DNA of 64,000 nucleotides from Hippopus hippopus (GCA_946811185.2 OX328109.1:42764129-42828128); one strand, 5' to 3'. Counted from the first letter of the stretch, positions 11,319-22,050 are shown. Numbers and translations: made by a program. Notes: generated by a model from the sequence alone, not told the origin.

Positions 11319-11677
11319 TTAACTTTTTACCCAACCATCCAGAGTTTTAACGACCCTACAGAAAGAAGGCTTTTGAAAACATTGTAGGAAAAGGAGAAAA
11401 TGGTGGTTACCAGCATTTTCTCCTTTTCCTACAATGTTTTCTACCCTTTTGAAGTCCAGAATCGTCTTAAATTTGAGCCACATTTAGTGTGTCGTCTGCA
11501 TATGCCTTCAATTTGTTTGAGTCAAAAATTTTGTTGTTTTGACGACAACTTTAGACTACCTTTTCAGAGGCAAACCTTATCAATAATTGAGCAACATTCA
11601 ATGTGTGGTCTGCAAAATTTAATGTTTTCAATATAGACAAGTCTAAAATTTTGTTGTCTGGTAAAGCTTAGAGTTAA
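11319..11677 (+). repeat. H1(+) with duplicated right arm
   Basis: 359 bp, TTAA to TTAA. The right flank (gagccacattta...gtctgcat...) is present twice. The palindrome has matched changes gtagg/cctac. Confidence 0.78.
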
Positions 11678-11703
11678 TACGTAGGCATTTAAATGTAAAT
11701 CAT

Positions 11704-12215
11704 CTGTTTACCAAACAACGAAATTTTTTTTCAAAATTGTAAAACTTTGTAGATAGCAAATCAAATATAACTCCAAAGATTTATTCTGTCTTTGAAATGG
11801 TAGAAAATAATGTGGGAAAAGGGGAAAATGCTGTTATCTACAACATTTTCAAGTACCTTCTTTCTTAACTCTTTACCAAACGAAATTTAAAATGACTTGG
11901 GAAAAGAAGCATTAGGTTTGACAGCAACTGTTCAAAATGTTTAGATGGGCTTAACTTGTTACCAAACGACAAAATTTTGGACTTGTAGAAATTGAAAGCA
12001 ATTGCAGGCAACAAATGAAAGGTACCAAAAATGACACATTTTTTCCTTGTTAGAGAAGAAAACATTGTGGGAAAAGGAGAAAATGCTGGTTACCAGCATT
12101 TTCTCCTTTTCTTACAATGTTTTCAAAAGGCTTCTTCCTCAGGGTCATTAAAAGTCAGGACTGTGTGGTAAAGGGTTAAGGTCGTTAAATCTTGGGATTG
12201 GATGGAAAAGGGTTG
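11704..12215 (-). repeat. H1(-) array
   Basis: A decayed copy (11704-11867), a left-end stub (11865-11900), a full 229-bp copy (11951-12179) with TTAA ends, and a repeated right end (12180-12215). Confidence 0.78.
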
Positions 12216-12479
12216 ATGTAAATTGAATGAAAAATTAAAGAGTAAGTTAGCAGAAACTTGCATGAAAGGAGTGTATTTACTGTACAATTTGATAGAGTGA
12301 GTTGATAAAACATATCATGCATTTAGTATGAATAAATTAGCATAAATAAAGTTTTAAATGGAGTTTTTTTTTCTCTCTCCTTTATGCAGTTTTAACTTCC
12401 CTATATGGAGACATTTTTTAGCTTTGTAATTTGGAAGTTGAGGACAAGTTTAGTCGAGTAGGCTGACAGATTTTATTGT

Positions 12480-12740
12480 TTGTATTGGAGTTTAATGCCG
12501 TTTTAACAGCTTAGGTCATATCATGGCAGTCAGTGCACCTAAGCATGTGTTTCCTGGCTTTCTCAAACCAGTACTGACACAACTTTCATTCCAAGTCACT
12601 GACTAACTTTCTCACATGCATCAGAGGTGAGAGGCGAAAAATTGCTGGAAAGAAAGGTTGCCTGAACCGGGTATCGAACCCACAACCACCAGGTCACAAG
12701 TCAGATTTGCTAACCACTTAGCTACCTGGCCGGGCCTGTT
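12480..12740 (-). mobile_element. S3 SINE, near full length
   Basis: Minus strand: 3' module at left (ggtcatatcatggcagtcag), head at right with cgggtatcgaacccacaacc (B box reversed) and gctacctggccgggcc. Confidence 0.82.
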
Positions 12741-12914
12741 GGCTGAAAGTGTAGATATGGCAATAGATCAGACAGCATAGGATGTGAAGCCTGATCTTGT
12801 ATGCTTACTGTAATGTTTTGAGAGCTACCATGGTTAAAACAGCTATAGTGCAAGAGCCTGGCCTTTTATACTGCTGGCTGGATGATGGAGAAAAAATGGC
12901 ATTTCTCTTCAGAA

Positions 12915-13143
12915 TTAACTCTTAACCACACAATCCCAAATTTTAAGAACCCTGAGGAAAATGGCATTTGAAAATACTATGGAAAAAGGAGAAAATGCTG
13001 GTTACCAGCATTTTCTTCTTTTCCCAAAATGTTTTCAACTCTTTCAAAGGTAAATCCGATTATTTGAGCTACACTTAAATTGTCGTCTGCAGATGCTTTC
13101 AATTTGGACATGTCTCAAATTTTGTTAAGTGGAAATGAGTAAT
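12915..13143 (+). repeat. H1(+) copy
   Basis: TTAA left end; palindrome around 12980-13035 with ggttacc centre. Confidence 0.75.
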
Positions 13144-13268
13144 TCTTTACATCCTTCAGTCTATGTTTTGGGTCTTGCAGTATACCACATTTGAAAACAT
13201 AAAAGGAGAAATTGTTTGAAACAAGTCATTTCTCCTTTGGCAACATTGCCTTTATATGTATTCATTGC

Positions 13269-13488
13269 TTTAATTCTTACCAAACGACAGGATTTTTTAC
13301 TTGTCTAAATTGCAGGTTACAAGTTAAATGCAGTTCAATTCAGTGGATGTGTACCTGAAAGGCTAGAAAACATTGTGGGAAAAGAAAAAAAAAATGCTGG
13401 CTACCAGCATTTTCTCCTTTTCCAACAATGTTTTCTTAAGATTTCTGTTTTAAAGGGATAAACACTTGGGGTTTCGTCCTTAAGGGTT
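13269..13488 (-). repeat. H1(-) copy
   Basis: Palindrome with an A-run expansion in the left arm (gaaaaaaaaaatgctgg). A very decayed relative lies at 13150-13265. Confidence 0.65.
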
Positions 13489-13812
13489 ACTTGATGTTAA
13501 ATGATTGATTTTAATTATCCACATTTTACAACAATGTTTTCAAAGTTTTCTGCTGAAAATTTGTTCCAGAAATCTAGAAGCTTGTCACTGTTAGAAGTGA
13601 TATAGACTGGCATTGTTTGTGAACTAGGTGAAGTTTTCAAATTATGTCATTCTGACATTTTAATTATACAGAAGAGATGTGACAGAACCATTTATAATAG
13701 CGCCTGTCAGGACCATGTCATAGATACTGTTTATCATCCTCAATGTAGGTTTAATCAGTAGTGTATTCCCTGCTCAGTATGAGTAGTCAACTAAGTCAGC
13801 TTGATTCTTTTG

Positions 13813-13966
13813 CCTCTTTACCAAACAACAAACTTCTAGTCTGGGTAGAAAATATATTATGGGAAAAGGAGAAAATGCTGGTTACCAGCATTTTTCCCTT
13901 TTCCCACTATGTTTTCAAAAGCCTTTTTTTGTCAGGGTTGTTAAAAGTCATGATTGTGTGGTAAAT
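13813..13966 (-). repeat. H1(-) copy, internal deletion
   Basis: Most of the left flank is missing; ctctttaccaaacaacaaac is joined to gggtagaaaat, then palindrome and right end. Confidence 0.7.
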
Positions 13967-14104
13967 GCATTTCTGCTTTGAGAGTGCCAAGCTGTATAGA
14001 TGGCTTGTATGAATATTTAGAAAAAAATGAAATTGTTACTTTTGCCACATTATTTTCCATGTCATTCAAAAGTAGTAAGCAACGTTTTTCTTTATTGTGG
14101 TTCT

Positions 14105-14335
14105 CTGTATCACACACACACTAGTAAGTATTGGTGTGTCAACAAAGAGCCTTAGAGGTTGAAAGATCATTTCTTCATGTGGTTCTCCTTTTTGTCACAT
14201 GCACCAGTATGGTTCCTTTCTTTGTCACATGCACCAGTATGGTTCCTTTCTTTGTAACATGCACTAGTGTGATGCCCCTCTTTGTCACATGCACAAGTTA
14301 GTGCTGATGTGTCAACAAAGAGGCTCTGTGGCATG
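14105..14335 (+). repeat. Short tandem repeat between direct repeats
   Basis: Three to four units of about 32 bp (tttgtcacatgcaccagtat, ggttccttt) at 14188-14295, flanked by about 35-bp direct repeats containing gtgtcaacaaagag. Confidence 0.7.
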
Positions 14336-14500
14336 AAGATCAGTGGTCTTACCTCCCTTTATGCAAATTTTATCATATGCAAATGAGTTCAACTGGTACA
14401 GAATGTGAGAGGGATTTAGATATATGTAAAACTGGAGGTTGTGAGTATTTTCTTGGAAATTTCAGATGTCTCATTCAGTGCTTTAGCTAGATCATTTAGT

Positions 14501-14722
14501 TTAACTTTTTACTACACAAACTTGAGTTTTAACAACCTGAGAAAGAAGCCTCTGGAAAACATGGCTGGAAATCAATTAAATGCTGGTTGCCGTATTTTCT
14601 CATTTTCCAACAATGTTTTTTACCCTATCAAAGACCAGTTCCATCATTTTATCCTCATTTGTCATCTGCAAATGCTTTTAATGTGGACAATTCTACACTT
14701 TCGTCATGTGGGAAAGAGTTAA
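14501..14722 (+). repeat. H1(+) copy, decayed centre
   Basis: TTAA to TTAA; the hairpin is largely lost. Confidence 0.65.
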
Positions 14723-14830
14723 TCTTGGTAGTTATGCCTTGTTTTTGGTCTTCTGATATAAGAATGGTATTCAGTTAACCCTTGAGGTAGGTAACTTGAT
14801 ATGTTATGTAGAATTATTCTGTACTTTCAG

Positions 14831-15025
14831 GCTAGATCAGAGACAGAAGTCCAATCAGAGAAAACATGGATGGATGCAGAGAGGGTGTGGCTTGTTCACA
14901 AAGGCGGGTTTGCCTCAGCCAGTCAGCACAAGGGGGAAGGACAAGGTGTGCCAGAGGGGCGGGTCCAAATCCGACTGGATCATGGTGGAGAAATCTTGGA
15001 AGTGGATGAAGATGATGTAGAAAAG
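14831..15025 (+). CDS. MYO18A: Myosin XVIII exon 1 seen: N-terminal SH3-like region
   Basis: 195 nt, 65 codons, phase 0 at both ends. Acceptor is tactttcag, donor is AAAAG|gtatta. The peptide starts ARSETEVQSEK and contains WMDAERVWLVHKGGFASASQ, which matches the SH3-like subdomain before the motor core of class XVIII myosins. It ends in an acidic stretch, LEVDEDDVEK. A methionine (WMDAERV) could start a short isoform, but the good acceptor upstream argues that this is an internal exon. A 439-bp-type TA element (15067-15768) begins 41 bp past the donor. Confidence 0.9.
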
Positions 15026-15066
15026 GTATTAAAGAAATTCCTTGATGGCATGATAGTTTGAAAGTA

Positions 15067-15768
15067 TTACTCAAAAAAATTGACATGAAATAACTGACCT
15101 TTATTACCATGTATTACACGTTTGAATTACTGTCCAAACTTAGCTTTGGCTATGGTCGTTTGAATGCGGAAATATGTGAACAATTTTCAACTCTTTATGC
15201 GGCTAATAGATTTATGGTGTCTTTAAAGAATACTTGAAATAAACATGATATTGTTTAAATTGGTTATTATGTGACGGATGACATCGATCTACTAAGATGC
15301 ACTTTCTCTGCTGTTTGAACTTGATCCATGTCATTCCAAAAAGTGTCTTATTTTGACTATAACACTGAAAGGGTCAAACCAGACATAATTATACCGTTAA
15401 AAGAATTTCCGTACCATTGATTAAAACATTCACTCTCTAGTTATTCTGCCCGCCCGGGTGGCTCAGTGGTGAGCGTGTCGGACTCATGACCTGGCGGTTG
15501 TGAGTTCGATACCCGGTTGAGGCGAACCTTCTTTCCGGCGTATTTTCGCCTCTCACCTCTGCTGAAGCATGTGAGAAAAGTAGTCGGTGGCTTTGGAAAG
15601 AAAGTTGTGTTAGTACTGGTGTGAGAAAGCCAGGAAACACATGTGCGTCACCGACCGCCATGATATGACCTTAGCTGTTAAAGTGGCGTTAAACCCCAAT
15701 ACAACCAATACAACAACTCTAGTTATTCTATGCACAGGGATGAGTTTCAGTTTAATTTGTTCGAGTAA
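15067..15768. mobile_element. TA-flanked element C, copy 1, split by a SINE
   Basis: Inverted ends ttactcaaaaaaattgac... / ...aatttgttcgagtaa with TA on both sides, as in Tc1/mariner-type elements. Removing the S3 SINE and one target duplication leaves about 420 bp. Copy 2 is at 63150-63588. No transposase frame. Confidence 0.78.
15448..15716 (+). mobile_element. S3 SINE, intact, with 13-bp target duplication
   Basis: 269 bp flanked by ctctagttattct at 15435-15447 and 15717-15729. tRNA-like head with A-box-like gtggctcagtggtgag and B box gagttcgatac; body agtcggtggctttggaaag; 3' module catgatatgaccttagctgt and aagtggcgttaaacccc. Confidence 0.92.
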
Positions 15769-16053
15769 TACCATGGTTCAAAATATACTTGGAAAAATCT
15801 ATTTGACACAGAATAGACAACAAGTGGGGCTGTCTATGCAATATAGACACTAGTGTTAGTGAGTGTCTATTTTGTATAGACTATTCCGCGAGCTTTGTCT
15901 CTCTGATTTAGACCACATGGAATGAAAAAAACATTGTTTATGCAATTTATACATACCATTAATACTGAGTACTGAATGGCTGATTTATCAGAACTATGGT
16001 CTAACAAGGAATATCTTGATCAGTGTTTACATGGCGTGAAATACAGTACCAGG

Positions 16054-16260
16054 GGCTGTATTCACCAACCATTCTTAAAAATGTTCTTGGTCTTATTATC
16101 CAGAATTTTCTAAATTTGAAAGTAACACAACTTCTGATTGGCTAAACCATTTGGTTTTGCCAGTCAGAAGTTTTGTTACTTCCAAACTTTGACAATTTTG
16201 GAGAAAAAGACCAAGAATATTCTTAAGAATGGTTGGTGAATACGGACCCAGATGTACACT
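16054..16260. repeat. Foldback element FB1
   Basis: Outer arms ttcaccaaccattcttaa / ttaagaatggttggtgaa; centre ttctgattggctaaaccatt. Much better kept than the copy at 2711-2910. Confidence 0.85.
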
Positions 16261-16740
16261 GCAGTGTTTTCCCTGGTCTTTTTGATGTTAGGGTCATTTG
16301 ACCCCATTAAAGTGAATTAAAGAAGGCACACATATATATTTTGGGGGTCATTTAGAAAATTTGGTAGTCCTAATTCAAAGAAATAGGGGTCAGGGAATAC
16401 CATTGCACAGTCTTATTGTAAAGTTTATCTAGGTAATGACATGGTTGCGGAAAAAGTCAAGAAAAATGAATAAGTGAAATTTTGTAAGTAATTATGAAAC
16501 ACCAAACAGACAGACGTGCTATACACCTAGATGTTCATGCGTGACAGATATGTACAAAATGTATTTATTCTATATGTAACAACCAGCCAGCTATGATGGA
16601 TGACCTAATAAGCCATAAAAAAGAACAACTAGACAAAAGTAATTAACACTAAATGTATACTAAGGTTTATATATAGAATTTATATACTATGACGTCGTGT
16701 GTGAATTGTTTGGGTGATTATTTCATCAATCAAAAGAGTT
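16255..16740. other. Intron 1 sequence without a recognised element
   Basis: A possible small repeat at 16255-16405 has weak inverted ends (cagtgttttccctgg / ggtcagggaatacca). The rest is AT-rich sequence in which I see nothing. Confidence 0.35.
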
Positions 16741-16801
16741 TTTTTTAGCTTTCTACCTGAACCCTGTACCAAACAACAAAATTTGTCCTCTGCAAATGCT
16801 T

Positions 16802-17222
16802 TTAATCCTTTACAGCACAATTCTGAGTTTTAATACCTTGTGAGAGAAGGCTTTTGAAAACAATCTAAACAGAGAAACAGCTGGTAACCAGCATATTTTT
16901 CTTTTCCCACAATGTTATCCATCCTATCAAGGACAAATTTTGTCATTTAGGTCACCTTCAATTTTCCCTATGCAAATGCCTTCCAGAGCTTCAGATAAGA
17001 GAGAGTGATGGTATTCTAAAGTCATTATTTCTCTTCAAAACACTATGTTATGGGTACTCATTAGAATCTTCTCGATCAGACAATTCTAATGAGTACCCAC
17101 ACCATAGGGTTTAATGGAGAATAATTAATATTTCCAATCTTGAATCAAAATCACTCCCTCTATCTGGAGCTCTGGCCTTCAATTTGGACCAGTCTAAAAT
17201 TATGTGGTTTGGCAAAGTGTTC
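16802..17222 (+). repeat. H1(+) copy interrupted by foldback FB2
   Basis: H1 left part 16802-16983 and right part 17175-17222 (ccttcaatttggaccagtct...) are separated by FB2. An H1 right-end stub precedes it (16770-16800). Confidence 0.75.
16984..17174. mobile_element. Foldback element FB2 with 6-bp target duplication
   Basis: Ends CAGAGCTTCAGATA / TATCTGGAGCTCTG; inner arms tactcattagaat / attctaatgagta. Flanked by GCCTTC at 16978-16983 and 17175-17180. Second copy at 29427-29618. Confidence 0.85.
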
Positions 17223-17302
17223 ACTCTTTCAGAACAAAATGTATAAGCTACCTGCGTAATTGGCTAAAAATAAAATCCACTGAAACTCAGAAAGATTTTA
17301 GT

Positions 17303-17756
17303 TTAACCCTTTACCAGACAACAAAGTTTTAGCCTCGTCCAAATTGAAAGCATTTGCAGATGACAATTTCAGTGTGGCTCAAATGTTGGAATTATTCTTT
17401 GATGGGGTAGAAAACATTGTGGGAAAAGGAGAAAATGCTGGTGTCCAGCATTTTCTCCTTTTCCCTCAATGTTTTCAAAAGGCTTCTTTCCCAGGGTCGT
17501 TAAAACTTGGGATTGTGTAGTAAAGAGTTAACTCTTTATCATACTATCCAGTGTTTTAACAATGGTCAAGAAGAAAGCTTTTGAAAACATTGTGGGAAAA
17601 GGGGAAGATGCTGGACAAAGTAGCATTTTCTCCTGTGCCAACAATGGCTTTTATTCTATAAAAGACAGGAACTATCATTTTGAGTACATTTAATTTGTTT
17701 TCTTGAAATGCTGTCAGTTTGCTCATCCAAATTTTTGTTGTTTGGTAAAGAGTTAA
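17303..17756. repeat. H1(-) and H1(+) sharing one TTAA
   Basis: H1(-) 17303-17531 and H1(+) 17528-17756 are each 229 bp and share TTAA 17528-17531. The second has an eroded palindrome. Confidence 0.82.
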
Positions 17757-17859
17757 ACATATTATATATCAATAAGGAGATGAAAAGCATTCAGCTTGTG
17801 AAGACTTTTCTTTTCCAAGATTTCATCCAATAGGCTTGACTTAACAAGCAAGGGGTACC

Positions 17860-18065
17860 AAGATTGGGCTGCACTTTCTGGGCAGTCTGATCTTGATGTG
17901 CAATCTACAAACGCTCCTGTTTTGACTTTGCCTATAGGTCTAAAATGGTTGAAACCTTTATTTGCTAGTTAGCAAACAATAGGAGTAAGCACAACCTTTA
18001 GTACTATGGCAGTCAGTGTAGATTAAGATCAGACTGCACAGAATTCTGATCTTAGACCTATGCCA
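17860..18065. repeat. Two H3-type hairpin fragments
   Basis: Inverted pairs around gcactttctgggcagtctga (17868-17905) and gtgtagattaagatcagact (18017-18065). Confidence 0.5.
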
Positions 18066-18209
18066 TCTAATATTTTGTGAGATACCAGTATTCTGGCCTG
18101 AAAATATTACTTATTATTCTATTCTTATGAAAAAAAAATGGCCTCTGCATGATAAGTCATTCTATTATCCTTTCATGAATGATTGATCTCCTGTCCTTAT
18201 ATTTACCAG

Positions 18210-18386
18210 GCCAATCCACCACAGTTAGACAGAGCAGAAGATTTGTCATTGCTGAGATTTTTGAATGAGTCCAGTGCCTTACATACGCTCCGTCAGAGAT
18301 ATGGCAGTAGTCTCATACACACTTATGCAGGACCCTCCCTGATCCTTGTGAACCCCATGCAATCACTACAGATTTACTCGGACAAG
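18210..18386 (+). CDS. MYO18A: Myosin XVIII exon 2: start of the motor core
   Basis: 177 nt, 59 codons, phase 0 in and out. Acceptor atttaccag, donor GACAAG|gtgag. The peptide [20 protein letters not shown] is followed by [20 protein letters not shown] and [19 protein letters not shown]. This is the NPP...DL..L..LNE..vLh.L..RY..sliyTYaG.slv.vNP signature at the start of myosin heads. The class XVIII form is seen in LRQRYG and HTYAGPS. It is flanked by a 3.2-kb and a 2.2-kb intron. Confidence 0.95.
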
Positions 18387-18479
18387 GTGAGTAATAGAGA
18401 CAGGTAGTAGTTACATACTTTGATCCTCTGTGCCTGTATCTAGTATGCCTGTTTAACTATGGATACCTTGTTTATCACC

Positions 18480-18651
18480 ATTTTGGACTCAACCAGATTG
18501 AAAGCAAGTGCAGAGGACAAAATAAATGTTGCTTAATGATAGTTTATGTCTTTGATGGGATAGAAAACATTGTGGGAAAAGGAGAAAATGCTGGTTACCA
18601 AAGGTCTGCCTCAGGGTTCGTTAAAACTCGGGATTGTGTGGTGAAGGGTTT
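18480..18651 (-). repeat. H1(-) copy, right hairpin arm deleted
   Basis: Left arm ggagaaaatgctggttacca runs straight into aaggtctgcctcagggttcg and the right end. Confidence 0.7.
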
Positions 18652-18654
18652 AAG

Positions 18655-19110
18655 AAATAGAGGATATTTGTATTTTTCGGTGAAAGATCGAAATTTATTT
18701 CGAGTGAACATCATCGGTAATATTTTCACGAGTGGCACAGCCATGAGTGAAAATATTACCGATGGTGTTCACTCGATGAAATAAATTTCGATCTTTCACC
18801 GAAAAATACAAATATTCTATTTATTTCACGCTTTTAACCCTTTCTGGGAGAAACTTTATCAAGATCCAGTACAGTTCTTTTCAGTTATTCCCCGTGGCGT
18901 ACCCCCTCCACACAGCAACGCATTACAATATTACGTCAAGCGCGAGAAATGTAAGGTAAATGACATCATATTTCAATCTTGGTTGTGAGTCACGCGCATT
19001 TTACCTAGGTAACTAGAATATAAAAATTGGTATTTTCACTGGTCGTACCCGTGGAATATCAAAAAATATTTTCACTGCTATTTCTCGATATCCTACCAGA
19101 AAGCATGAAA
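18655..19110 (+). repeat. Long-arm hairpin element FB3, copy 1
   Basis: Hairpin at 18655-18826 with two near-perfect arms of about 74 bp (aaagatcgaaatttatttcg / cgatgaaataaatttcgatc). It is followed by a tail containing ccgtggcgtaccccctccac that is shared with 25340-25775. Confidence 0.75.
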
Positions 19111-19197
19111 TAAAGCAGAGTATTGTACAGGCATGTAAAATACAGGCCTATATCAAAGATAAAACTATTGGTTTGGGGCATGTGCTCACCAACATTC

Positions 19198-19427
19198 TTA
19201 ACTTTTTACCAAACGACAAAATTTTGGATCAGGCCAAATTGAAAGCATTTGCAGACGACAAAATAAATGTGAATCAGAAATTGAAATTAGATTTGGGAAG
19301 TGTAGAAAACATTGTGGGAAAAGGAGATAATGCTGGTTACCAGCATTTTCTCCTTTTCCCACAGTGTTTTCAAAAGCTTTCTTTTCTCAGGGTTGTTAAA
19401 AGTCGGGATTGTGTGGTAAAGAGTTAA
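19198..19427 (-). repeat. H1(-) copy, full length
   Basis: 230 bp, TTAA to TTAA, palindrome nearly perfect (one change, gataatgctgg). Confidence 0.85.
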
Positions 19428-19438
19428 TTGTACTCTCA

Positions 19439-19590
19439 GTCTAATTTTAAATTTAGAAAAGTAACACAGTATCTGATTGGTTTAATATTTGGTTGAGCCA
19501 ATCGGAAATTGTGTAAGTTTTAATTCAAAAATGAATTCTTAATAATTCTTTAGAACTAGGATCAGATGTTTGATGAATACATGTACTGGT
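19439..19590. repeat. FB1 relative, decayed
   Basis: agtaacacagtatctgattg and the reversed gagccaatcggaaattgtgt match FB1 inner arms. Confidence 0.5.
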
Positions 19591-19624
19591 TTACAGTTTT
19601 TTGTTTTGAAAAAAATATGAGTCA

Positions 19625-19725
19625 TGCTCTGTAAATGTATCTGCAAAAAGTGTCGACCATGTCAGCCTGCACAGTCCATGCAGTCTGACATAGGTCAAAA
19701 CCTTTTGCCGTTTGTAATTTTCTGA
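19625..19725 (+). repeat. H4 hairpin fragment
   Basis: gtatctgcaaaaagtgtcga, hairpin catgtcagcctgcacag / tgcagtctgacatagg. Confidence 0.55.
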
Positions 19726-19845
19726 CTGTTCTGTTGCATGATTTTGGAGAATTTTTGGCAAAACAGTTCGTAAGGATGCAAAGACTTGCTTGGTATAATG
19801 GATTCCAAAGATGTATTAAACCCTCTTTTTTTTTTCAGAGTACTT

Positions 19846-19925
19846 TTTTTAGCTCACCTGAGTTGTTTGTCACCTATCATAAGGTTGTCAACAGTTTCCT
19901 TGTATTCATTTTAGTTATTTAGTTA
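19846..19925 (+). repeat. 5' fragment of a rolling-circle-like element
   Basis: tttttttagctcacctgag matches the left end of the element at 44749-46318. Confidence 0.4.
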
Positions 19926-19979
19926 ATATGAAGATACTTTGTTCCAGTTGGAATGATTTTCCAATACTTTTTGTTTATT

Positions 19980-20209
19980 TTAACTCTTTCCCAAATAATT
20001 CAAGGTTTTTACGACTCTGAGAAAGAAGCCCTTTGAAAACATTGTGGAAAAAGGAGAAAATGCAGGTAACCAGCATTTTCTCCTTTTCCAACAATCTTTT
20101 CTACCCTTCTCAAAACAAAATTTCAGTTTTTGAGTCACTTTAATTTTGTCGTCTGCTAATGCTTTGAATTTGGACCAGTCTAAAATTTTGTGGTCTGGTA
20201 AAGAGTTAA
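19980..20209 (+). repeat. H1(+) copy, full length
   Basis: 230 bp, TTAA to TTAA, right end gtctggtaaagag. Confidence 0.82.
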
Positions 20210-20269
20210 CTACTACTTCCATGCTTTAATTCTATCTCTTCTTGGAAAATAACCTTAACTTTTTTTGTG

Positions 20270-20433
20270 ACTGTAAATACAGCTCAGCTGCAAGATGAAG
20301 ACACAGTTCAGTTATGATCTAGAGTAAAAGAGTGGACAGTGCAGAGATCAGAGTGCACATTCTTTGAAGTCTGATCTTGATCTACACTGTCCACAAAAGC
20401 TTCTTGTGTTGTCAACGGTAAGGAAAGAGTTAA
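20270..20433. repeat. H3 hairpin element
   Basis: Hairpin core 20326-20397 (gtggacagtgcagagatcag / cttgatctacactgtccac), right end aaggaaagagttaa. Confidence 0.65.
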
Positions 20434-20565
20434 CTCTCGCAGCACAAACTATAATAATTATAAACTTGACTTCTGTTGATGGCTGTTTATAAAAGCCATC
20501 TTGCTCAGGATTGTTAGAATAAGAGATTGTTTTGTAATGGATGAATGATAAATTATTTCTTTCAG

Positions 20566-20776
20566 GTGATACAAATGTTCAAAGGATGCAAGCAGGAAGA
20601 CATGCCTCCACACATATTCGCCTCAGCTCAGATTGCATATAGGGAAATGTTGAATACTCGTCAGGACCAATCAGTTGTTGTAATGGGACGCAGTGGCAGT
20701 GGAAAGACGTACAATATTCGACATTTACTGCACTATCTTGTTGTGTCAGCGGGAACAGTCAATAATGTTGTCACAG
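20566..20776 (+). CDS. MYO18A: Myosin XVIII exon 3: P-loop
   Basis: 211 nt: 70 codons plus one base of a split valine. Acceptor tttctttcag, donor TCACAG|gtatat. The nucleotide-binding P-loop GRSGSGKT lies at 20686-20709 (conventional myosins: GESGAGKT). Glu is replaced by Arg and Ala by Ser, while the Gly, Lys and Thr that hold phosphates and Mg are kept. It is preceded by PPHIFASAQIAYREML, the A..aY..m helix of all myosins. The peptide suggests that nucleotide can still bind. Confidence 0.96.
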
Positions 20777-21023
20777 GTATATGCAACTTTTGTCTGATTG
20801 TTCCTTGTCTATGCCGGCTATTTTGAGATCTACCCAAGTTATTTACAAATTGCACTAAGGATCAGTGCTTGGAAACAAAAGTTTTTTTTTTCATCTGTTG
20901 AAATTTATAATGCATATGGGATGTTTAAATGGTTAAGATCAACACAGACAATGTTTCTGTCAAATAACTTTCTATGGACAGATTTAAATGTTTACAAAAT
21001 GAAACAAATATAGGCATCCAAAA

Positions 21024-21314
21024 TGAAAGTATTTGCAAAATTTTAGATTGGTCCAAATCAAAAACATTTGCAGCCAACAAATCAAATTTGGCTCAAATGA
21101 CGGGACTTGTCACTGACAGGGCAGAAAACAATGTAGGAAAAGGAGAAACTGTTGGTTACTAGCATTTTCTGCTTTTCCCACAGTGTTTTCAAAAGGCTTC
21201 TTTGTTGGAGGTTGTTTAAACTCAGGATTTTGTAGTAAAGAGTTAAATGTAACACATATCAAATGAGTCTTTGAAAGGGTAGAAAACATCGTGGGAAAAG
21301 GAGAAAATGCTGGT
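21024..21314 (-). repeat. H1(-) copy plus a left-half fragment
   Basis: Decayed H1(-) 21024-21246, then a fragment with one hairpin arm (21248-21314). Confidence 0.65.
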
Positions 21315-21907
21315 ATTTGAGGTACCTCATGAATTAGCAAATGGTTGAAATATATTTATTGTTAACAAAGTTACTGACTTTTGAAATTATCAAAATAATT
21401 GAATATTTAAGTATTTACCAGGAAATTTAAACTAGTGTTTACCAGCATGTCAAAGCTTACTTTAGCATAGTTATAGGACTTTCAAGTTGTGAAAAATGGA
21501 AATTCTTGATTTCTGTCAAATAACTAGGATTTTTTTTTTTTTAACTAGCATTTAAAATAAAATTACAACCAACTTTGGCATACGGCATTACTTAATCATT
21601 GAAGAAAATATTGAAAACCCCTAAGCAATCATTTTTTGCCTGGTAGGCTATCATTCGGGGGCATACTGTTTCTCAAACATGTCATTTTTGCATAATGTTT
21701 TTCATTACAACGTATTTCGGCTCCACGTCATGGTGTGCATTATAAACTATTGTTTTGATTGAACTGATATTTTTTTGGTTGCGTCAGAAAAGACGCACAT
21801 GACGAATTTTAGTGAGTCAGCTAAGAAATCATTACTTCAAAAATGAAAGAAAAGCGCTCTGGGAGAAACACTGTTGAAAGATTACACGATTAACATTTTA
21901 TTTTCAG
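21315..21907 (+). other. Intron 3 sequence, nothing recognised
   Basis: AT-rich, no hairpin family match, ends in the exon 4 acceptor tract ttacacgattaacattttat. Confidence 0.4.
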
Positions 21908-22050
21908 TGGATAAGTTAAATGCTATGACAGTATTATTGGAAGCGTTTGGAAACAGTAGGACGATACTAAACACCAGTGCCAGTAGATATGCACAGCTTA
22001 CCACATTGGACTATGATCATTCTGGACAGATAGTGTCTGGCTCAGTACAG
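21908..22050 (+). CDS. MYO18A: Myosin XVIII exon 4: degenerate switch I
   Basis: 143 nt: two bases completing the split valine, then 47 codons. Acceptor attttcag, donor GTACAG|gtaacg. The peptide has LLEAFGNSRTILNTSASRYA, aligning with LEAFGNAKTxxNDNSSRFG of active myosins. Switch I NxNSSR reads NTSASR: the first Asn, the second Ser and the Arg are kept, the other two differ. Loss of these is known in class XVIII and goes with weak or absent ATPase activity. A 1.2-kb pogo-like element starts 55 bp downstream. Confidence 0.95.

Larger units (their letters stand above)
1..14830. other. Exon-free 5' region made of repeats
   Basis: I find no exon-like block, PDZ-domain codons, promoter motif or CpG-rich stretch here. 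The open frames are short and come from H1, SINE and other repeats. Either this is a long 5' intron of the myosin XVIII gene or it is intergenic. The most unique stretches, with nothing I can name, are about 720-870, 5860-6330, 12215-12480 and 13490-13810. Confidence 0.6.

Noticed and set aside
14832..15110. 92-codon minus-strand frame over exon 1
   Set aside because: It is the shadow of the myosin exon on the other strand.
15448..15520. tRNA gene
   Set aside because: A- and B-box-like motifs are present, but no cloverleaf closes and the sequence continues into a SINE body with target duplications. The same holds for other SINE heads.
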